Notes: a model not told the origin generated them from the sequence alone. 26,306 nucleotides of DNA from Gammaproteobacteria bacterium (GCA_006227085.1 SBFY01000165.1:1-26306), one strand, 5' to 3'. Positions 1 to 8,526 are shown, counted from the stretch's first letter. Numbers and translations are program-made.

Positions 1-1026
1 ATCGAGGATGCGGGTGGTCATGTTGGAATACTGGATGCCGAAGTCCTGGGCGTCCAGGCAGCCCATTTCACAGGCCAGCCGCTCTTTTTTGGACAACAGC
101 TGGCGGAACGACTCTTCCTGCACCTGCAAGCCGCGGCGGATATCGGCGGCTTCCTTGGGCATCAGTGACAGGCCCGGGGAGGCCGGGCTGGCTGGGGTCG
201 GGGCGACGGGTTCCGGGACGGCGGGAGGTGGCGTGTGGCCGGCCAGCAGGTCATCAATCGCCTTGATGAGCGCGGCCCCGGTCTCGAAGCGGTCTTCCGG
301 ATCCTTGGCCAGCAAGCCGTCCACCAGGGACTGGTAGCGCGCGAGGCTGCCTTTGAGTTGGGGAATAGGGCTCTGGATGTGCTGGATGGCGACAGCCATC
401 GGGTCGGGCCCGTCAAATGGCGGTTTTCCCGTCAGCATCTCCACAAACACGATGCCCAGGGAATACAGGTCTGCCCGCCCATCGACGACCTTGCCCTGGC
501 ATTGTTCGGGTGCCATGTATTTGGGCGTGCCGACCACGGTGCCGGCCTGGGTCAACTCCATGTCGGTTTCACGCGGCCGCGCGATGCCGAAATCGGTCAG
601 CACGGCCGAGCCGTCTTCGCGGAACAGGATGTTGTCGGGCTTGATGTCGCGGTGCACATAGCCCTTGCTATGGGCGAAATCCAGCGCACTGGCCATGTCG
701 CGCAGGATGCGCAGCGCGGCCTTGGCGTTTACGCCTTCCTTGATACGGGTCTTGAGATCGCCGCCGCTCAGGTGCTCCATGGCCAGGTAATGGTGGTGGT
801 CGATCACGCCGACATCAAAGACCGGCACGATGTGCGGGTGGGAGAGCTTGGCGACAATGCGGGCTTCACGCAGGAAGCGCTCGGCATAGTGCGGGTCCTG
901 GATCAGCGAATGGTCCATCACCTTGATGGCCACCAGCCGGTCGAAGGAAGCCTGGTGCGCGAGGAACACCTCGGCCATACCACCTTGGCCCAGCGTGTAG
1001 CGTATTTGGTAGCCCGGGATGTCCAT
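1..1026 (-). CDS. Serine/threonine protein kinase, PknB-like (3' end outside window)
   Basis: Phosphorylates Ser/Thr residues on unknown targets, presumably from the cytoplasm. The ATG at 1026-1024 opens a frame that stays open to base 1 (342 codons seen), and it is preceded by an AAGGAA ribosome site. Visible kinase motifs are the glycine loop LGQGGMAEV (residues 12-20), the ATP-binding lysine K35 in VAIKV, the catalytic loop HRDIKPDN with D127, DFG at D145, and GTPKYMAPEQ in the activation segment. A KDPEDRF motif closes the domain near residue 245. A Pro/Ala-rich linker and a charged helical stretch follow, which I do not recognise; no membrane segment has appeared by the window edge. The kinase domain closely resembles that of the kinase at 11167-13311, for example PFDGxDPxAxxIxHI in both. 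It is divergent from the reductase fusion at 1124. The fold call is firm and the substrate unknown. Confidence 0.93.
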   Translation of the reverse strand, partial: MDIPGYQIRYTLGQGGMAEVFLAHQASFDRLVAIKVMDHSLIQDPHYAERFLREARIVAKLSHPHIVPVFDVGVIDHHHYLAMEHLSGGDLKTRIKEGVNAKAALRILRDMASALDFAHSKGYVHRDIKPDNILFREDGSAVLTDFGIARPRETDMELTQAGTVVGTPKYMAPEQCQGKVVDGRADLYSLGIVFVEMLTGKPPFDGPDPMAVAIQHIQSPIPQLKGSLARYQSLVDGLLAKDPEDRFETGAALIKAIDDLLAGHTPPPAVPEPVAPTPASPASPGLSLMPKEAADIRRGLQVQEESFRQLLSKKERLACEMGCLDAQDFGIQYSNMTTRILD

Positions 1027-1123
1027 GGGGGCATTTCCTTGTTGTTATGCGTCTACTATAGGATGGAGCCGGAATGGATGCTACTGCGTATCCGCTGGAT
1101 GATCATCACAAGGAACGGGTTTG

Positions 1124-3244
1124 ATGAAGCGCCGCCTGCCCCTGCTGTTGTTGCTGCTATCCCTGGTGGGTCTGTTTTTCCTGCTGGATGGCCATCACTG
1201 GCTGAGGCTGGAGGTCCTGCGGGAGCATCTGGGTGCCTTGCAGGCCTACCAGCAGGCGCATCCGTGGTCATCCATCCTGTTGGCCTGCCTGCTGTACGTG
1301 CTGGTCACGGCATTGTCGATTCCCGGTGCCGCGGCCCTGACCTTGTTGATGGGCGCCCTGTTCGGGCTATGGCATGGCGTGGTTATTGTTTCCGTGTCCA
1401 GCACCTTGGGCGCCACGCTGGCATTCCTGATGACCCGCTGGCTGTTCCGGGATGCCATCCAGCAGCGTTTTGCCCAGCAATTGGCCACAGTGAACCAGGG
1501 TGTTGAGCGGGATGGCCACTGGTACCTGATGTTCTTGCGACTGGTGCCGGCGTTCCCGTTTTTCCTGGTGAACTGGTTGATGGCATTAACCCCTATCCGC
1601 TGGTGGACCTTCCTGTGGGTCAGCCAACTGTCGATGTTGCCGGGGACCTTTTTGTATGTGAATGCTGGCCAGCAGTTTGCATCACTGGACAGCGTGAAAG
1701 GCATCCTGTCGCCATCGATCGCTGTGGCCTTGTTGGCGATCGCGCTGTTCCCGTTCGTTGCCAAACGCATGGTGGCGTATGTCCAGTCCAGGAAGGTCCT
1801 CAAGGGTTTTCACAAGCCTGCACAATTTGATGCCAATGTGGTGGTGATTGGCGCAGGTGCTGCCGGGTTGGTGTCTTCCATGATTGCAGCCACCGTGAAA
1901 GCAACGGTGGTGTTGGTCGAGCGTGATCGCATGGGCGGTGATTGCCTGAATACGGGCTGCGTGCCGAGCAAGGCCTTGCTGGCCTCTGCCAAGGCCGCAC
2001 AGCGCATTCGTGACGCAAGACGGTTTGGTATGGATGTGCCGGCGTTCGCTGTGGATTTCCCGCAAGTGATGTCACGCGTGCGTACTGCGATCCGTACCAT
2101 CGAACCGCATGACTCCGTGGAGCGTTTCACTGGTATGGGGGTTGAATGCGCGCAAGGGGATGCACGCATCGTCTCGCCTTGGGAAGTGGCGGTGGGCGAT
2201 CGCGTGATCCGCACGCGCAAGATCGTGATTGCCAGTGGTGCCAGGCCCGCTGTGCCTGCCATCGCCGGTATCGACAGCGTGGACTACCTGACATCCGATA
2301 CGGTGTGGTCATTGCAGGAATTGCCAGAACGTTTGCTGGTGATTGGTGGCGGGCCGATCGGCTGCGAATTGGCGCAGGCGTTTGCGCGACTGGGAAGCCA
2401 TGTCACCGTGGTGCAACGTGGGCCGCGCTTGCTACCGCGAGAGGACCGTGATGTGGCCGGCGTGTTGCAACAGCAGATGCAGGCAGAAGGCATTGTCATT
2501 CATACCGGCTTCACGGCGGATCGCATTGAAAGCGGATGCTTGCATGGTCGCGTCGGCGCACAGTCTGTGCAGGTCGGCTTTACCCATGTGCTGGTGGCTA
2601 CCGGGCGTGCTGCAAACACACAAGGCATGGGCCTGGAATCCGTTGGTGTGGTATTGGCCGGGAATGGCACGATCGCAGTGAATGAATACATGCAAACCCG
2701 TGTGCCGACGATTTATGCCTGCGGGGATGTGGCAGGGCCCTACCAGTTCACGCACATGGCCTCGCACCAGGCCTGGTATGCGATGGTGAATGCCTTGTTC
2801 GGTGGCTGGAAGCGATTTGCTGTGGATTACACGTTGGTGCCAAGGGTGACCTACACGGAACCGGAAATCGCCAGTGTTGGCTTGGCCGAAGAAGACGCCG
2901 AAGCGCAACAGGTGCCCGTCGATGTGACACGCTACGATTTTTCAGGATTTGATCGCGCGATTGCTGAAAGTTGTACGGAAGGATTCATCAAGGTGCTGAC
3001 AGCCAAGGGGACAGACCGGGTGGTCGGCGTCACTATTGCCGGTGCACACGCGGGAGAATTGCTGGGCCAATTCACGTTGGCGATAAAGCACCGGATAGGG
3101 CTCAATCAATTACTGGGAACCTTGCAGGCCTATCCCACGTGGGCAGAAGCACCGCGATTGTTGGCAGGCAGCTGGAAACGCGAACGCGCGCCGCAACGAT
3201 TGTTGTCATGGGTCGGGCGTTATCATCGGTGGCTATTGAAGTAA
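1124..3244 (+). CDS. TVP38/TMEM64 membrane domain fused to FAD-dependent disulfide oxidoreductase
   Basis: A 706-residue two-part protein. Residues 1-235 hold several hydrophobic helices with the TVP38/TMEM64 (DedA-related, SNARE-associated Golgi) look, including a GAAALTLLMGALFG-type segment. From about 239 it is a class I pyridine nucleotide-disulfide oxidoreductase: FAD site VVIGAGAAG, redox pair C274/C279 in GGDCLNTGCVPSK, NAD(P) site VIGGGPIGCE near 404, second FAD motif YACGD, and a dimerisation domain from about 572. The usual C-terminal catalytic His is replaced by Tyr (AYPTWAE), as in mercuric-reductase-like enzymes, so glutathione or lipoamide reductase activity is unlikely. I chose ATG 1124 because an AAGGA site lies 9 bases upstream; TTG at 1121 is also in frame. 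It is the first gene of a run with elbB. The substrate is unknown; quinone, metal or thiol reduction at the membrane is inference. Confidence 0.9.
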   Translation: MKRRLPLLLLLLSLVGLFFLLDGHHWLRLEVLREHLGALQAYQQAHPWSSILLACLLYVLVTALSIPGAAALTLLMGALFGLWHGVVIVSVSSTLGATLAFLMTRWLFRDAIQQRFAQQLATVNQGVERDGHWYLMFLRLVPAFPFFLVNWLMALTPIRWWTFLWVSQLSMLPGTFLYVNAGQQFASLDSVKGILSPSIAVALLAIALFPFVAKRMVAYVQSRKVLKGFHKPAQFDANVVVIGAGAAGLVSSMIAATVKATVVLVERDRMGGDCLNTGCVPSKALLASAKAAQRIRDARRFGMDVPAFAVDFPQVMSRVRTAIRTIEPHDSVERFTGMGVECAQGDARIVSPWEVAVGDRVIRTRKIVIASGARPAVPAIAGIDSVDYLTSDTVWSLQELPERLLVIGGGPIGCELAQAFARLGSHVTVVQRGPRLLPREDRDVAGVLQQQMQAEGIVIHTGFTADRIESGCLHGRVGAQSVQVGFTHVLVATGRAANTQGMGLESVGVVLAGNGTIAVNEYMQTRVPTIYACGDVAGPYQFTHMASHQAWYAMVNALFGGWKRFAVDYTLVPRVTYTEPEIASVGLAEEDAEAQQVPVDVTRYDFSGFDRAIAESCTEGFIKVLTAKGTDRVVGVTIAGAHAGELLGQFTLAIKHRIGLNQLLGTLQAYPTWAEAPRLLAGSWKRERAPQRLLSWVGRYHRWLLK

Positions 3245-3263
3245 GACAGGAAAGGAGTAAGCC

Positions 3264-3920
3264 ATGGGAAAGAGAGTTGCTGTCGTGCTATCAGGATGCG
3301 GTGTCTATGATGGCGCGGAAATCCATGAAAGCGTGATCACCTTGTTGCATCTGGATCGTCATGGGGTGGCGTACCAATGCATGGCTCCCGATATCATGCA
3401 AGCGCATGTCGTGAATCACCTCAGTGGTGAAGTTGCTGCAAATGAAAAGCGTAATGTGCTGGTGGAGTCAGCGCGGATCGCGCGCGGCCATATCATTGAC
3501 ATTGCCAATGCCAACCCGGCCGATTATGACGCGGTGATCTTGCCCGGCGGATTCGGGGTGGCAAAGAATCTCAGCGATTTCGCTTTCAAGGGTGCGGAGT
3601 GTTCTGTGCAAGCCGGTGTGCAGGTTTTCGTGCAGGCCATGCACAAGGCGGGCAAGCCGGTTGGATTGGTTTGTATCGCACCAGCGCTATCAGCACTGCT
3701 GGTCGGGCCCGGTGTGCGTTGCACGATTGGCCATGATGCGGAAACGGCGGCCGCGATCAATCGCATGGGTGCCGTGCATGTGGAATGCCCTGTGAATGAA
3801 GCGTGTGTGGATGAGGACAATAAGTTGGTAACAACACCGGCTTACATGCTGGCCGGACGCATCCATGAAGCCTATGACGGCATCGGCCGCCTGGTCGATC
3901 GCGTGTTGGCGATGGTGTAG
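3264..3920 (+). CDS. elbB: Isoprenoid biosynthesis glyoxalase ElbB
   Basis: A 218-residue DJ-1/PfpI-superfamily protein of the ElbB type (also called ElbA or SCRP-27A), a family with glyoxalase activity linked genetically to isoprenoid synthesis. Seen in the sequence: an N-terminal beta strand with LSGCGVYDGAEIHE, the ILPGGFGVAKNL loop, and the nucleophile elbow VCIAPA with Cys137. The length equals the usual family length. A strong AGGAAAGGAG ribosome site precedes the ATG. It lies 19 bases after the reductase fusion and 2 bases before the next gene, so these genes are probably co-transcribed. The protein is expected in the cytoplasm; the physiological substrate in this organism is not shown by the sequence. 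Confidence 0.95.
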   Translation: MGKRVAVVLSGCGVYDGAEIHESVITLLHLDRHGVAYQCMAPDIMQAHVVNHLSGEVAANEKRNVLVESARIARGHIIDIANANPADYDAVILPGGFGVAKNLSDFAFKGAECSVQAGVQVFVQAMHKAGKPVGLVCIAPALSALLVGPGVRCTIGHDAETAAAINRMGAVHVECPVNEACVDEDNKLVTTPAYMLAGRIHEAYDGIGRLVDRVLAMV

Positions 3921-3922
3921 CC

Positions 3923-4396
3923 ATGGCGTGCTCGCAGGACGGTTTCTGGCAGTTTTCATTGCGCTTCTACGGCCAGCCCACCGTGGCCAAAGCTTGCCTG
4001 GAAGCGCAGGACCGCTATGGCCTGCGTGTGAATGCCTTGTTGCTGGCGTGTTACCTGGGCCAGCACAACACCTGTCTCGCCAGCAGTGACTGGCAAAGCG
4101 TGTTGGCCTCAACCGATGATTGGTACCAGGGTGTGGTGCAACCACTGCGGGCCAGTCGGCGAGCCTTGTTACCGGGGTCGTTCCGTGAGCGCATCAAAGC
4201 CATGGAGCTGGAAGCGGAGCAGGAAGAGCAGCGGCATTTGTGGCAGGCGCTGGAGGGGATGGTGTCCGAGCCAGCAGCATCCGTGGCGGTGGCCGTCACA
4301 GATAACCTGCAGGCTGTCTGGGAATTGTCACATCCCGATCCATTGATGCCGGACTGCCTGTATGCATTGGCACGGCGCGCCGAAAACCCTGCGTAA
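3923..4396 (+). CDS. TIGR02444 family protein (unknown function)
   Basis: A 157-residue, mostly helical soluble protein without signal peptide or membrane segment. The N-terminal FWQFSLRFYGQPTVAKACL and the following DRYGLRVNALLLACYLG are typical of the TIGR02444 family of proteobacterial proteins of unknown function. The middle is Glu-rich (MELEAEQEEQRHLW) and probably a long helix. It starts 2 bases after the elbB stop, with the ribosome site inside the end of elbB, so translation is likely coupled. Its stop codon sits in the loop of a short inverted repeat (4388-4402, CCTGC/GCAGG). The family call comes from memory of its conserved N-terminus; no biochemical role is known to me. Confidence 0.85.
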   Translation: MACSQDGFWQFSLRFYGQPTVAKACLEAQDRYGLRVNALLLACYLGQHNTCLASSDWQSVLASTDDWYQGVVQPLRASRRALLPGSFRERIKAMELEAEQEEQRHLWQALEGMVSEPAASVAVAVTDNLQAVWELSHPDPLMPDCLYALARRAENPA

Positions 4397-4481
4397 AGCA
4401 GGCAGGTCTGTTACCCTAGGCGCTCTGGTTCGGCCGGCAATGGCGAGCCAGTCCTTATTCACTGATAAAGAGATCACCGAT

Positions 4482-5222
4482 ATGAAATACCCGATGGTTA
4501 TTGGTCTGGTGGCGGCCACTGCGTTGATGGCGGGTTGCCGCAAGGACGCCGAAGCACCCCAGCTGGATTTGAGCAGCCTTGAGAGCAAGGTCAGCTATGC
4601 CGTGGGTGTCAGCGTGGGGCGTAATATCAAGAACGCTGATTTCGACGTTGACCAGGCCAGTTTCAAGGCCGGTCTGGATGATGCCCTGGCAGGTGCCGAG
4701 CTGAAAGTGAGCGAAGAAGACGCGCAAAAAGCCTTCGAGGAATTCAGCAAGCAACAACAGGAAAAAGAAGAGGCTCGTATAGCTGCCGAGGCTGCCGCCA
4801 GCGCAGAGAAATCTGCTGCGTTCCTGGCAGAATATGCCCAGCGTGAAGGGGTCACCAAGACCGAAAGCGGTTTGATGTACAAGGTGATTACCGCTGCTGA
4901 AGGCAAAAAGCCTACCGAATCGGATGTTGTCACCGTGCATTACAAAGGTACGTTGGTCGATGGTACTGAATTCGACAGTTCCTACACGCGTGGCCAGCCG
5001 GCCAATTTCCCGGTGGGTGCTGTGATTCCCGGTTGGGTTGAAGCGATCCAGTTAATGCCGGTTGGCTCCAAGTGGGAAGTGGTGATTCCGGCTGGATTGG
5101 CTTATGGCGAATCCGGTGCACCGCCGAGCATCCCGCCGCAGGCTGCACTGGTGTTTGAAATCGAGTTGCTGGGTATTGGTCCTGCCCCAGCGCCGGAAGC
5201 CAACACGAACGTTGGCCAATAA
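4482..5222 (+). CDS. FKBP-type peptidyl-prolyl cis-trans isomerase, lipoprotein (FkpA/Mip-like)
   Basis: A 246-residue envelope foldase that isomerises Xaa-Pro bonds. The ATG at 4482 starts a lipoprotein signal peptide (MKYPMVIGLVAATALMAGC) with lipobox LMAGC; the open frame reaches back to 4362, but those codons precede the signal and lack a ribosome site, whereas AAAGAG lies before 4482. Residues 30-140 form the helical FKBP_N dimerisation region, including a Lys/Glu-rich coiled stretch. Residues about 150-240 form the FKBP domain with VHYKGTLVDGTEFDSSYTRG, PGWVEAIQLMPVGSKW and AYGESGAPPSIPP. The Mip/FkpA architecture is complete. It sits 85 bases after the preceding gene, so it may have its own promoter, although I could not find a convincing one. 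A strong terminator follows directly. Confidence 0.95.
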   Translation: MKYPMVIGLVAATALMAGCRKDAEAPQLDLSSLESKVSYAVGVSVGRNIKNADFDVDQASFKAGLDDALAGAELKVSEEDAQKAFEEFSKQQQEKEEARIAAEAAASAEKSAAFLAEYAQREGVTKTESGLMYKVITAAEGKKPTESDVVTVHYKGTLVDGTEFDSSYTRGQPANFPVGAVIPGWVEAIQLMPVGSKWEVVIPAGLAYGESGAPPSIPPQAALVFEIELLGIGPAPAPEANTNVGQ

Positions 5223-5233
5223 AACGACCTGCG

Positions 5234-5265
5234 AAAAAAACAGCGCCTCCGGGCGCTGTTTTTTT
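5234..5265. terminator. Bidirectional rho-independent terminator
   Basis: Seven A, then stem CAGCGCC (5241-5247), loop TCCG, stem GGCGCTG (5252-5258), then seven T. The flanking A and T tracts make it function-competent on both strands. It lies between the convergent FKBP gene and the rsd gene that ends at 5282. Confidence 0.92.
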
Positions 5266-5281
5266 ATGTGGCAGGGTCGCC

Positions 5282-5761
5282 TCAGTGAGTCGCTTTGGCC
5301 TGGTGTGCGGTGTGCAGGGTTTCGATCAGGCGATCTTCCAGTTTGAAGCGGTTAGCCAGTGCAGGTGCCAAGCGCTCCAGTTTGGCGGGGACACTGTGCC
5401 AGCCTTGTTCGATCAGGGCATCGTTTTCAAACGCATCATTGAAGTCGAGGGCGACATCGGTGGAGTCCTGGATGTGTGGTAGCAGCTCTTCCAGCAATGC
5501 CTCCCCGCCGTCACCAAACGCCTGTGCTTCCTTGGCCAGTTGGTCATATACCTCGAAATGGCCTGCGGAAACGTAGTCCATCAATACCTGGCAAAGGCGC
5601 CGCAATTCACGGGCGAGCGCAGGGCTGTAAACCCGCAGGGAAGGTTCATCGGCCAATTGGTAGTAGCGGGACACCAGTTCGCGGCGTTCGCCCAGCCATT
5701 GGTCGATCAGTTGGTGAACGCCACCCCAGCGTTCTTCCGCATTGGTGCAATTGTCCAGCAT
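5282..5761 (-). CDS. rsd: Rsd/AlgQ family anti-sigma-70 regulator
   Basis: A 159-residue helical protein of the Rsd/AlgQ family. Family members bind the housekeeping sigma factor RpoD and shift RNA polymerase towards alternative sigma factors; in Pseudomonas AlgQ influences alginate and siderophore genes. Diagnostic stretches are WGGVHQLIDQWLGERRELV at residues 12-30, followed by LCQVLMDYVSAGHFEVYDQL, with length typical of the family. A GAGG ribosome site lies 5 bases before the ATG at 5761. It is 68 bases downstream of dsbB on the same strand. The dsbB-algQ neighbourhood is also found in Pseudomonas, which supports the call. It could be named algQ equally well. Confidence 0.93.
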   Translation of the reverse strand: MLDNCTNAEERWGGVHQLIDQWLGERRELVSRYYQLADEPSLRVYSPALARELRRLCQVLMDYVSAGHFEVYDQLAKEAQAFGDGGEALLEELLPHIQDSTDVALDFNDAFENDALIEQGWHSVPAKLERLAPALANRFKLEDRLIETLHTAHQAKATH

Positions 5762-5829
5762 GGTGTCCTCGCTAACGGCTTGATAGGGGATGCCCCCATC
5801 TTACATCAGCGCCCCTGTGGCGGCGCAAG

Positions 5830-6324
5830 TTACCGCTTGCTGGCGAAAAAGGCCCAGCCGCTGGCCAGCAGGAAGCCCGCAAAAGCGACCAGGGTCCAGG
5901 CAGGAATGCTCAGCCCCAGCCAGGTCCAGCTGACTTCGGCGCAGTTGCCATCGCCCTGCAGCAACATGATCAGGACTTCCTGCCAGGGAAAGACATCGAA
6001 CAGGTATTCCAGGCCGGGACCGCAGGCCGGGACCTTTTCGGGCGGTAAATGCTGGATCCACACATGGCGGGCGGCGAGGGCCGCACCGGCCAAGGCGCAC
6101 AGGCCCATGATGCCTGCCCAGACCCGCTGGCCCGTTCGCCCGGGGTTATGCAGGCAGGCGATGAGGGCGGTGATCCCGACGGCCATCACGGCGATGCGCT
6201 GGGAAATGCACAAAGGGCAGGGGTCAAGCCCGATCCGGTGTTGCAGGTAGAGGGCAAAGGCCATCAGGCCACTGCTGGCGATCACAACGAGCAGGAAAGT
6301 CAGGCGTGCAGAAGGAAGTGACAT
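5830..6324 (-). CDS. dsbB: Disulfide bond formation protein DsbB
   Basis: A 164-residue inner-membrane oxidoreductase that re-oxidises DsbA and passes electrons to quinone. Four hydrophobic helices are visible (about residues 8-28, 43-60, 68-88 and 138-160). Both periplasmic cysteine pairs are present: C36/C39 in DPCPLC and C101/C128 in the second loop. The open frame extends upstream to 6396, but I chose ATG 6324 because it starts four bases after the stop of acpH and gives the normal family length; the extension would lie inside acpH. Translation is probably coupled to acpH. Pseudomonas has two such proteins (DsbB and DsbH); the sequence alone does not decide which subtype this is. Confidence 0.94.
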   Translation of the reverse strand: MSLPSARLTFLLVVIASSGLMAFALYLQHRIGLDPCPLCISQRIAVMAVGITALIACLHNPGRTGQRVWAGIMGLCALAGAALAARHVWIQHLPPEKVPACGPGLEYLFDVFPWQEVLIMLLQGDGNCAEVSWTWLGLSIPAWTLVAFAGFLLASGWAFFASKR

Positions 6325-6328
6325 ACGC

Positions 6329-6922
6329 TTACCGCTGGCTATGCAGGAGGCATTCAGCATAGAGAAGCCGGAAGCGGCTTTCCAGCCATTCATCATGGGT
6401 TGCCAGCCATTGGCGGGTGACAGCAGCCAGCTGGCCGCTATGGGGCAGGCGGTGGATCGTCAGTGATAAGGCGGCTTCCACCCCGGCAGGGGTGGCATAG
6501 CTGTCCAGCACCTTGTCGCCTGCCAGCCAGCGCGAAAAGGGTAGCGCCCGCTGCGGGAAGTGGTGGGCAAACTGCAGCATGTCCTGACAGGCCTGGTGAG
6601 TGAATGCGGGTAACGGGGCGGGGTGCCAGTCATGCCATTGCCGGCTCAGGAAATGATCCCAAAGTACGTCCAGTGCCGGGCCGGACAGTCGTCGCCAGTC
6701 GGACGGGAAGCGTTGGCGGCACTCACGGGTGATGGGGTGGCGGTCAGTGAAACCATCAATGCGGCGATGAAAACGGATGCCGTCGGCGAGTGCCGCAGGC
6801 CAGTCATTGTCATCGATCACGCCCTTGACGAAATCCCCGAGCACACTGCCGGCACAGAATGACGCAGAGCTGGACCCTTCCGGGTGAGCCCGCGCCAGGT
6901 GAGCGTGTGCGAGATGATTCAT
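6329..6922 (-). CDS. acpH: Acyl carrier protein phosphodiesterase (AcpH-like, DUF479)
   Basis: A 197-residue cytoplasmic HD-like metal hydrolase that removes the 4'-phosphopantetheine arm from acyl carrier protein, giving apo-ACP. Typical residues are the N-terminal MNHLAHAHLA, the GSVLGDFVKG motif with D30, and IRFHRRIDGFTDRHP with candidate metal ligands around H52 and D56, followed by the DHFLSRQW motif. Length matches the family. It starts 9 bases after the gshA stop and ends 4 bases before dsbB, so the three genes are probably one transcript. Some family members may be general phosphodiesterases, so the ACP substrate is family knowledge rather than shown here. Confidence 0.92.
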   Translation of the reverse strand: MNHLAHAHLARAHPEGSSSASFCAGSVLGDFVKGVIDDNDWPAALADGIRFHRRIDGFTDRHPITRECRQRFPSDWRRLSGPALDVLWDHFLSRQWHDWHPAPLPAFTHQACQDMLQFAHHFPQRALPFSRWLAGDKVLDSYATPAGVEAALSLTIHRLPHSGQLAAVTRQWLATHDEWLESRFRLLYAECLLHSQR

Positions 6923-6931
6923 CGGTAGCGA

Positions 6932-8494
6932 TCAGTGACTGAAATAACGCGCCAGGAAGTCATCGAACGATTCGTTGTCGGTGCGCTCAATCTGCTGCTG
7001 TTCTGCGATGGAGCTGGCAGCCCATTGCCGGAACTGCTGCAGCGTGGCCTCAGGTAATGCCTGCTGGCGGAAGTTGCGGGCATGCTGTTCCGATAATTCC
7101 ATGGCAAAGTCGAAATAACTGCAGCGGCGGGTGCGTAATTGTGACAGCACCTGTGCAGAAGGTGTCAGTCGCTCATCCGCTAATTTGGCCAGTTGCTGTT
7201 GCAGGCTGTTGCGGTAGGCGTGTCCACCACAGGCCATGTCCATCAGCGCAGCGATCGATTGCAAGCCGTCGAGTAATTCCTGTCCCCATTCGCGCAGGCC
7301 GCGCTCACCGTCCAGCGTCAGCAGTCGTGTCAGGGGATGGCGGCCTTCGTATACCGTGCGGCGGGTGTTTTCACGCATGCAAAGCGCTTCTTCCCGGCTT
7401 GAGGGTGGTGATTCCCAGAACAGGCAGCCGAGCAGGAAAAGATCGAGAAAACGTGCCGTATCGGCATCAATACCCAAGGGCAGGAAGGGGTTGATGTCCA
7501 TGCAGCGGACTTCAACGTATTCAATACCGGATTGTTCCAGGGCAGCGCTGGGAGTTTGTTCGCGCCCGGCAACGCGCTTGGGGCGAATGCTGCTGTAAAA
7601 CTCGTTCTCGATTTGCAGGATGGTGTCACGCAGTTGGCGGTATTCGCCATTGACCTTGATGCCCAGGCGGGTGAATTCCGGATGCGGGGTAGCCAGGGCT
7701 GTGCGCAATGAATGGATGTAGCTGCGCAAATCGTTGTAATTCACATACAAGGCTTCTTGCGCATTGCTCTGGTAGCCGAGATCACCCATGCGCAGGGATG
7801 TGCCCCATGGGGCATACAGGGCGAGTCCGTCCATGGTCTGGAGTTTATGTGGTCGTTTGCCCAGGAAAGTCCTGCAAATGGCGGGTGAGGCGCCGAACAG
7901 GTAAAGCAGTAACCAGGAATAGCGGCGGAAATTACGGATCAGGCCAAGGTAGCGGCTATCACGCAGGTCTTGCCAACCCATCGTCGGTGCACAGTGTCTT
8001 GCATACCATGGCCAGAACGCTTCCGGCAGTGAGAAGTTGTAATGGATGCCGGCAATGGTCTGCATGCGCTTGCCGTAACGGTTGGCCAAGCCCTGGCGGT
8101 ACACCGTTTTCATGGTGCCGATATTGGAGCTGCCGTAGCGGGCTACCGGGATATCCCCATCGGTGCCCAACGGGCAAGGCATGCTATTGCTCCAGAGGAT
8201 TTCGTCACCGATGTGCTGGTGGGTGTAGCGATGGATATCGGTCAGCTCTGCCAGCGTTGCCTCCGGGGTTTCATGCGGTGCTGTGATGAACTCCAGCAAG
8301 GCCTCGGAAAAATCGGTGGTGATGCACGGATGGGTGAGCGCGGAACCCAGGCTGGCCGGATGCGGTGTCTGCGCCAGGGCGCCATCGTGATGGATGCGCA
8401 GGCTTTCTTTTTCGATGCCGCGCTGGATGCGCGCAAGCCACGGCAACAGGCCTTCGCCTGCCAGTGCGTCCAAGGGGCAGTGCAGTGTTGGCAA
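6932..8494 (-). CDS. gshA: Glutamate-cysteine ligase
   Basis: First enzyme of glutathione synthesis, joining glutamate and cysteine with ATP in the cytoplasm. The 520-residue protein carries the type 1 (gammaproteobacterial) GshA signature: IQRGIEKESLRI near residue 23, GSALTHPCITTDFSEALLEF, GTMKTVYRQGLANRYG, and QTIAGIHYNFSLP. The full length is present. The only start that preserves the N-terminus is a TTG at 8494; no in-frame ATG or GTG lies between it and the upstream stop at 8537, and there is no clear ribosome site, so translation may be modest. A candidate promoter lies at 8527-8555. The co-directional acpH and dsbB follow closely. No gshB is in the window. Confidence 0.95.
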   Translation of the reverse strand: MPTLHCPLDALAGEGLLPWLARIQRGIEKESLRIHHDGALAQTPHPASLGSALTHPCITTDFSEALLEFITAPHETPEATLAELTDIHRYTHQHIGDEILWSNSMPCPLGTDGDIPVARYGSSNIGTMKTVYRQGLANRYGKRMQTIAGIHYNFSLPEAFWPWYARHCAPTMGWQDLRDSRYLGLIRNFRRYSWLLLYLFGASPAICRTFLGKRPHKLQTMDGLALYAPWGTSLRMGDLGYQSNAQEALYVNYNDLRSYIHSLRTALATPHPEFTRLGIKVNGEYRQLRDTILQIENEFYSSIRPKRVAGREQTPSAALEQSGIEYVEVRCMDINPFLPLGIDADTARFLDLFLLGCLFWESPPSSREEALCMRENTRRTVYEGRHPLTRLLTLDGERGLREWGQELLDGLQSIAALMDMACGGHAYRNSLQQQLAKLADERLTPSAQVLSQLRTRRCSYFDFAMELSEQHARNFRQQALPEATLQQFRQWAASSIAEQQQIERTDNESFDDFLARYFSH

Positions 8495-8526
8495 TGGGGA
8501 CTCGCGAGCTTGGCTGGTGGAATCCC

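Noticed and set aside
235..1506. Long plus-strand frame opposite the first kinase gene
   Set aside because: It is antisense to clear kinase motifs (HRD, DFG) and overlaps the start of the reductase fusion; its translation has no recognisable domain.
4464..4477. TGAT-N6-ATCA dyad before the FKBP gene
   Set aside because: The spacing is six rather than four and the outer TT/AA are missing, so it is not an FNR box.
5540..6250. Plus-strand frame opposite rsd and dsbB
   Set aside because: It crosses two real genes and their gap on the other strand, and no motif is visible.
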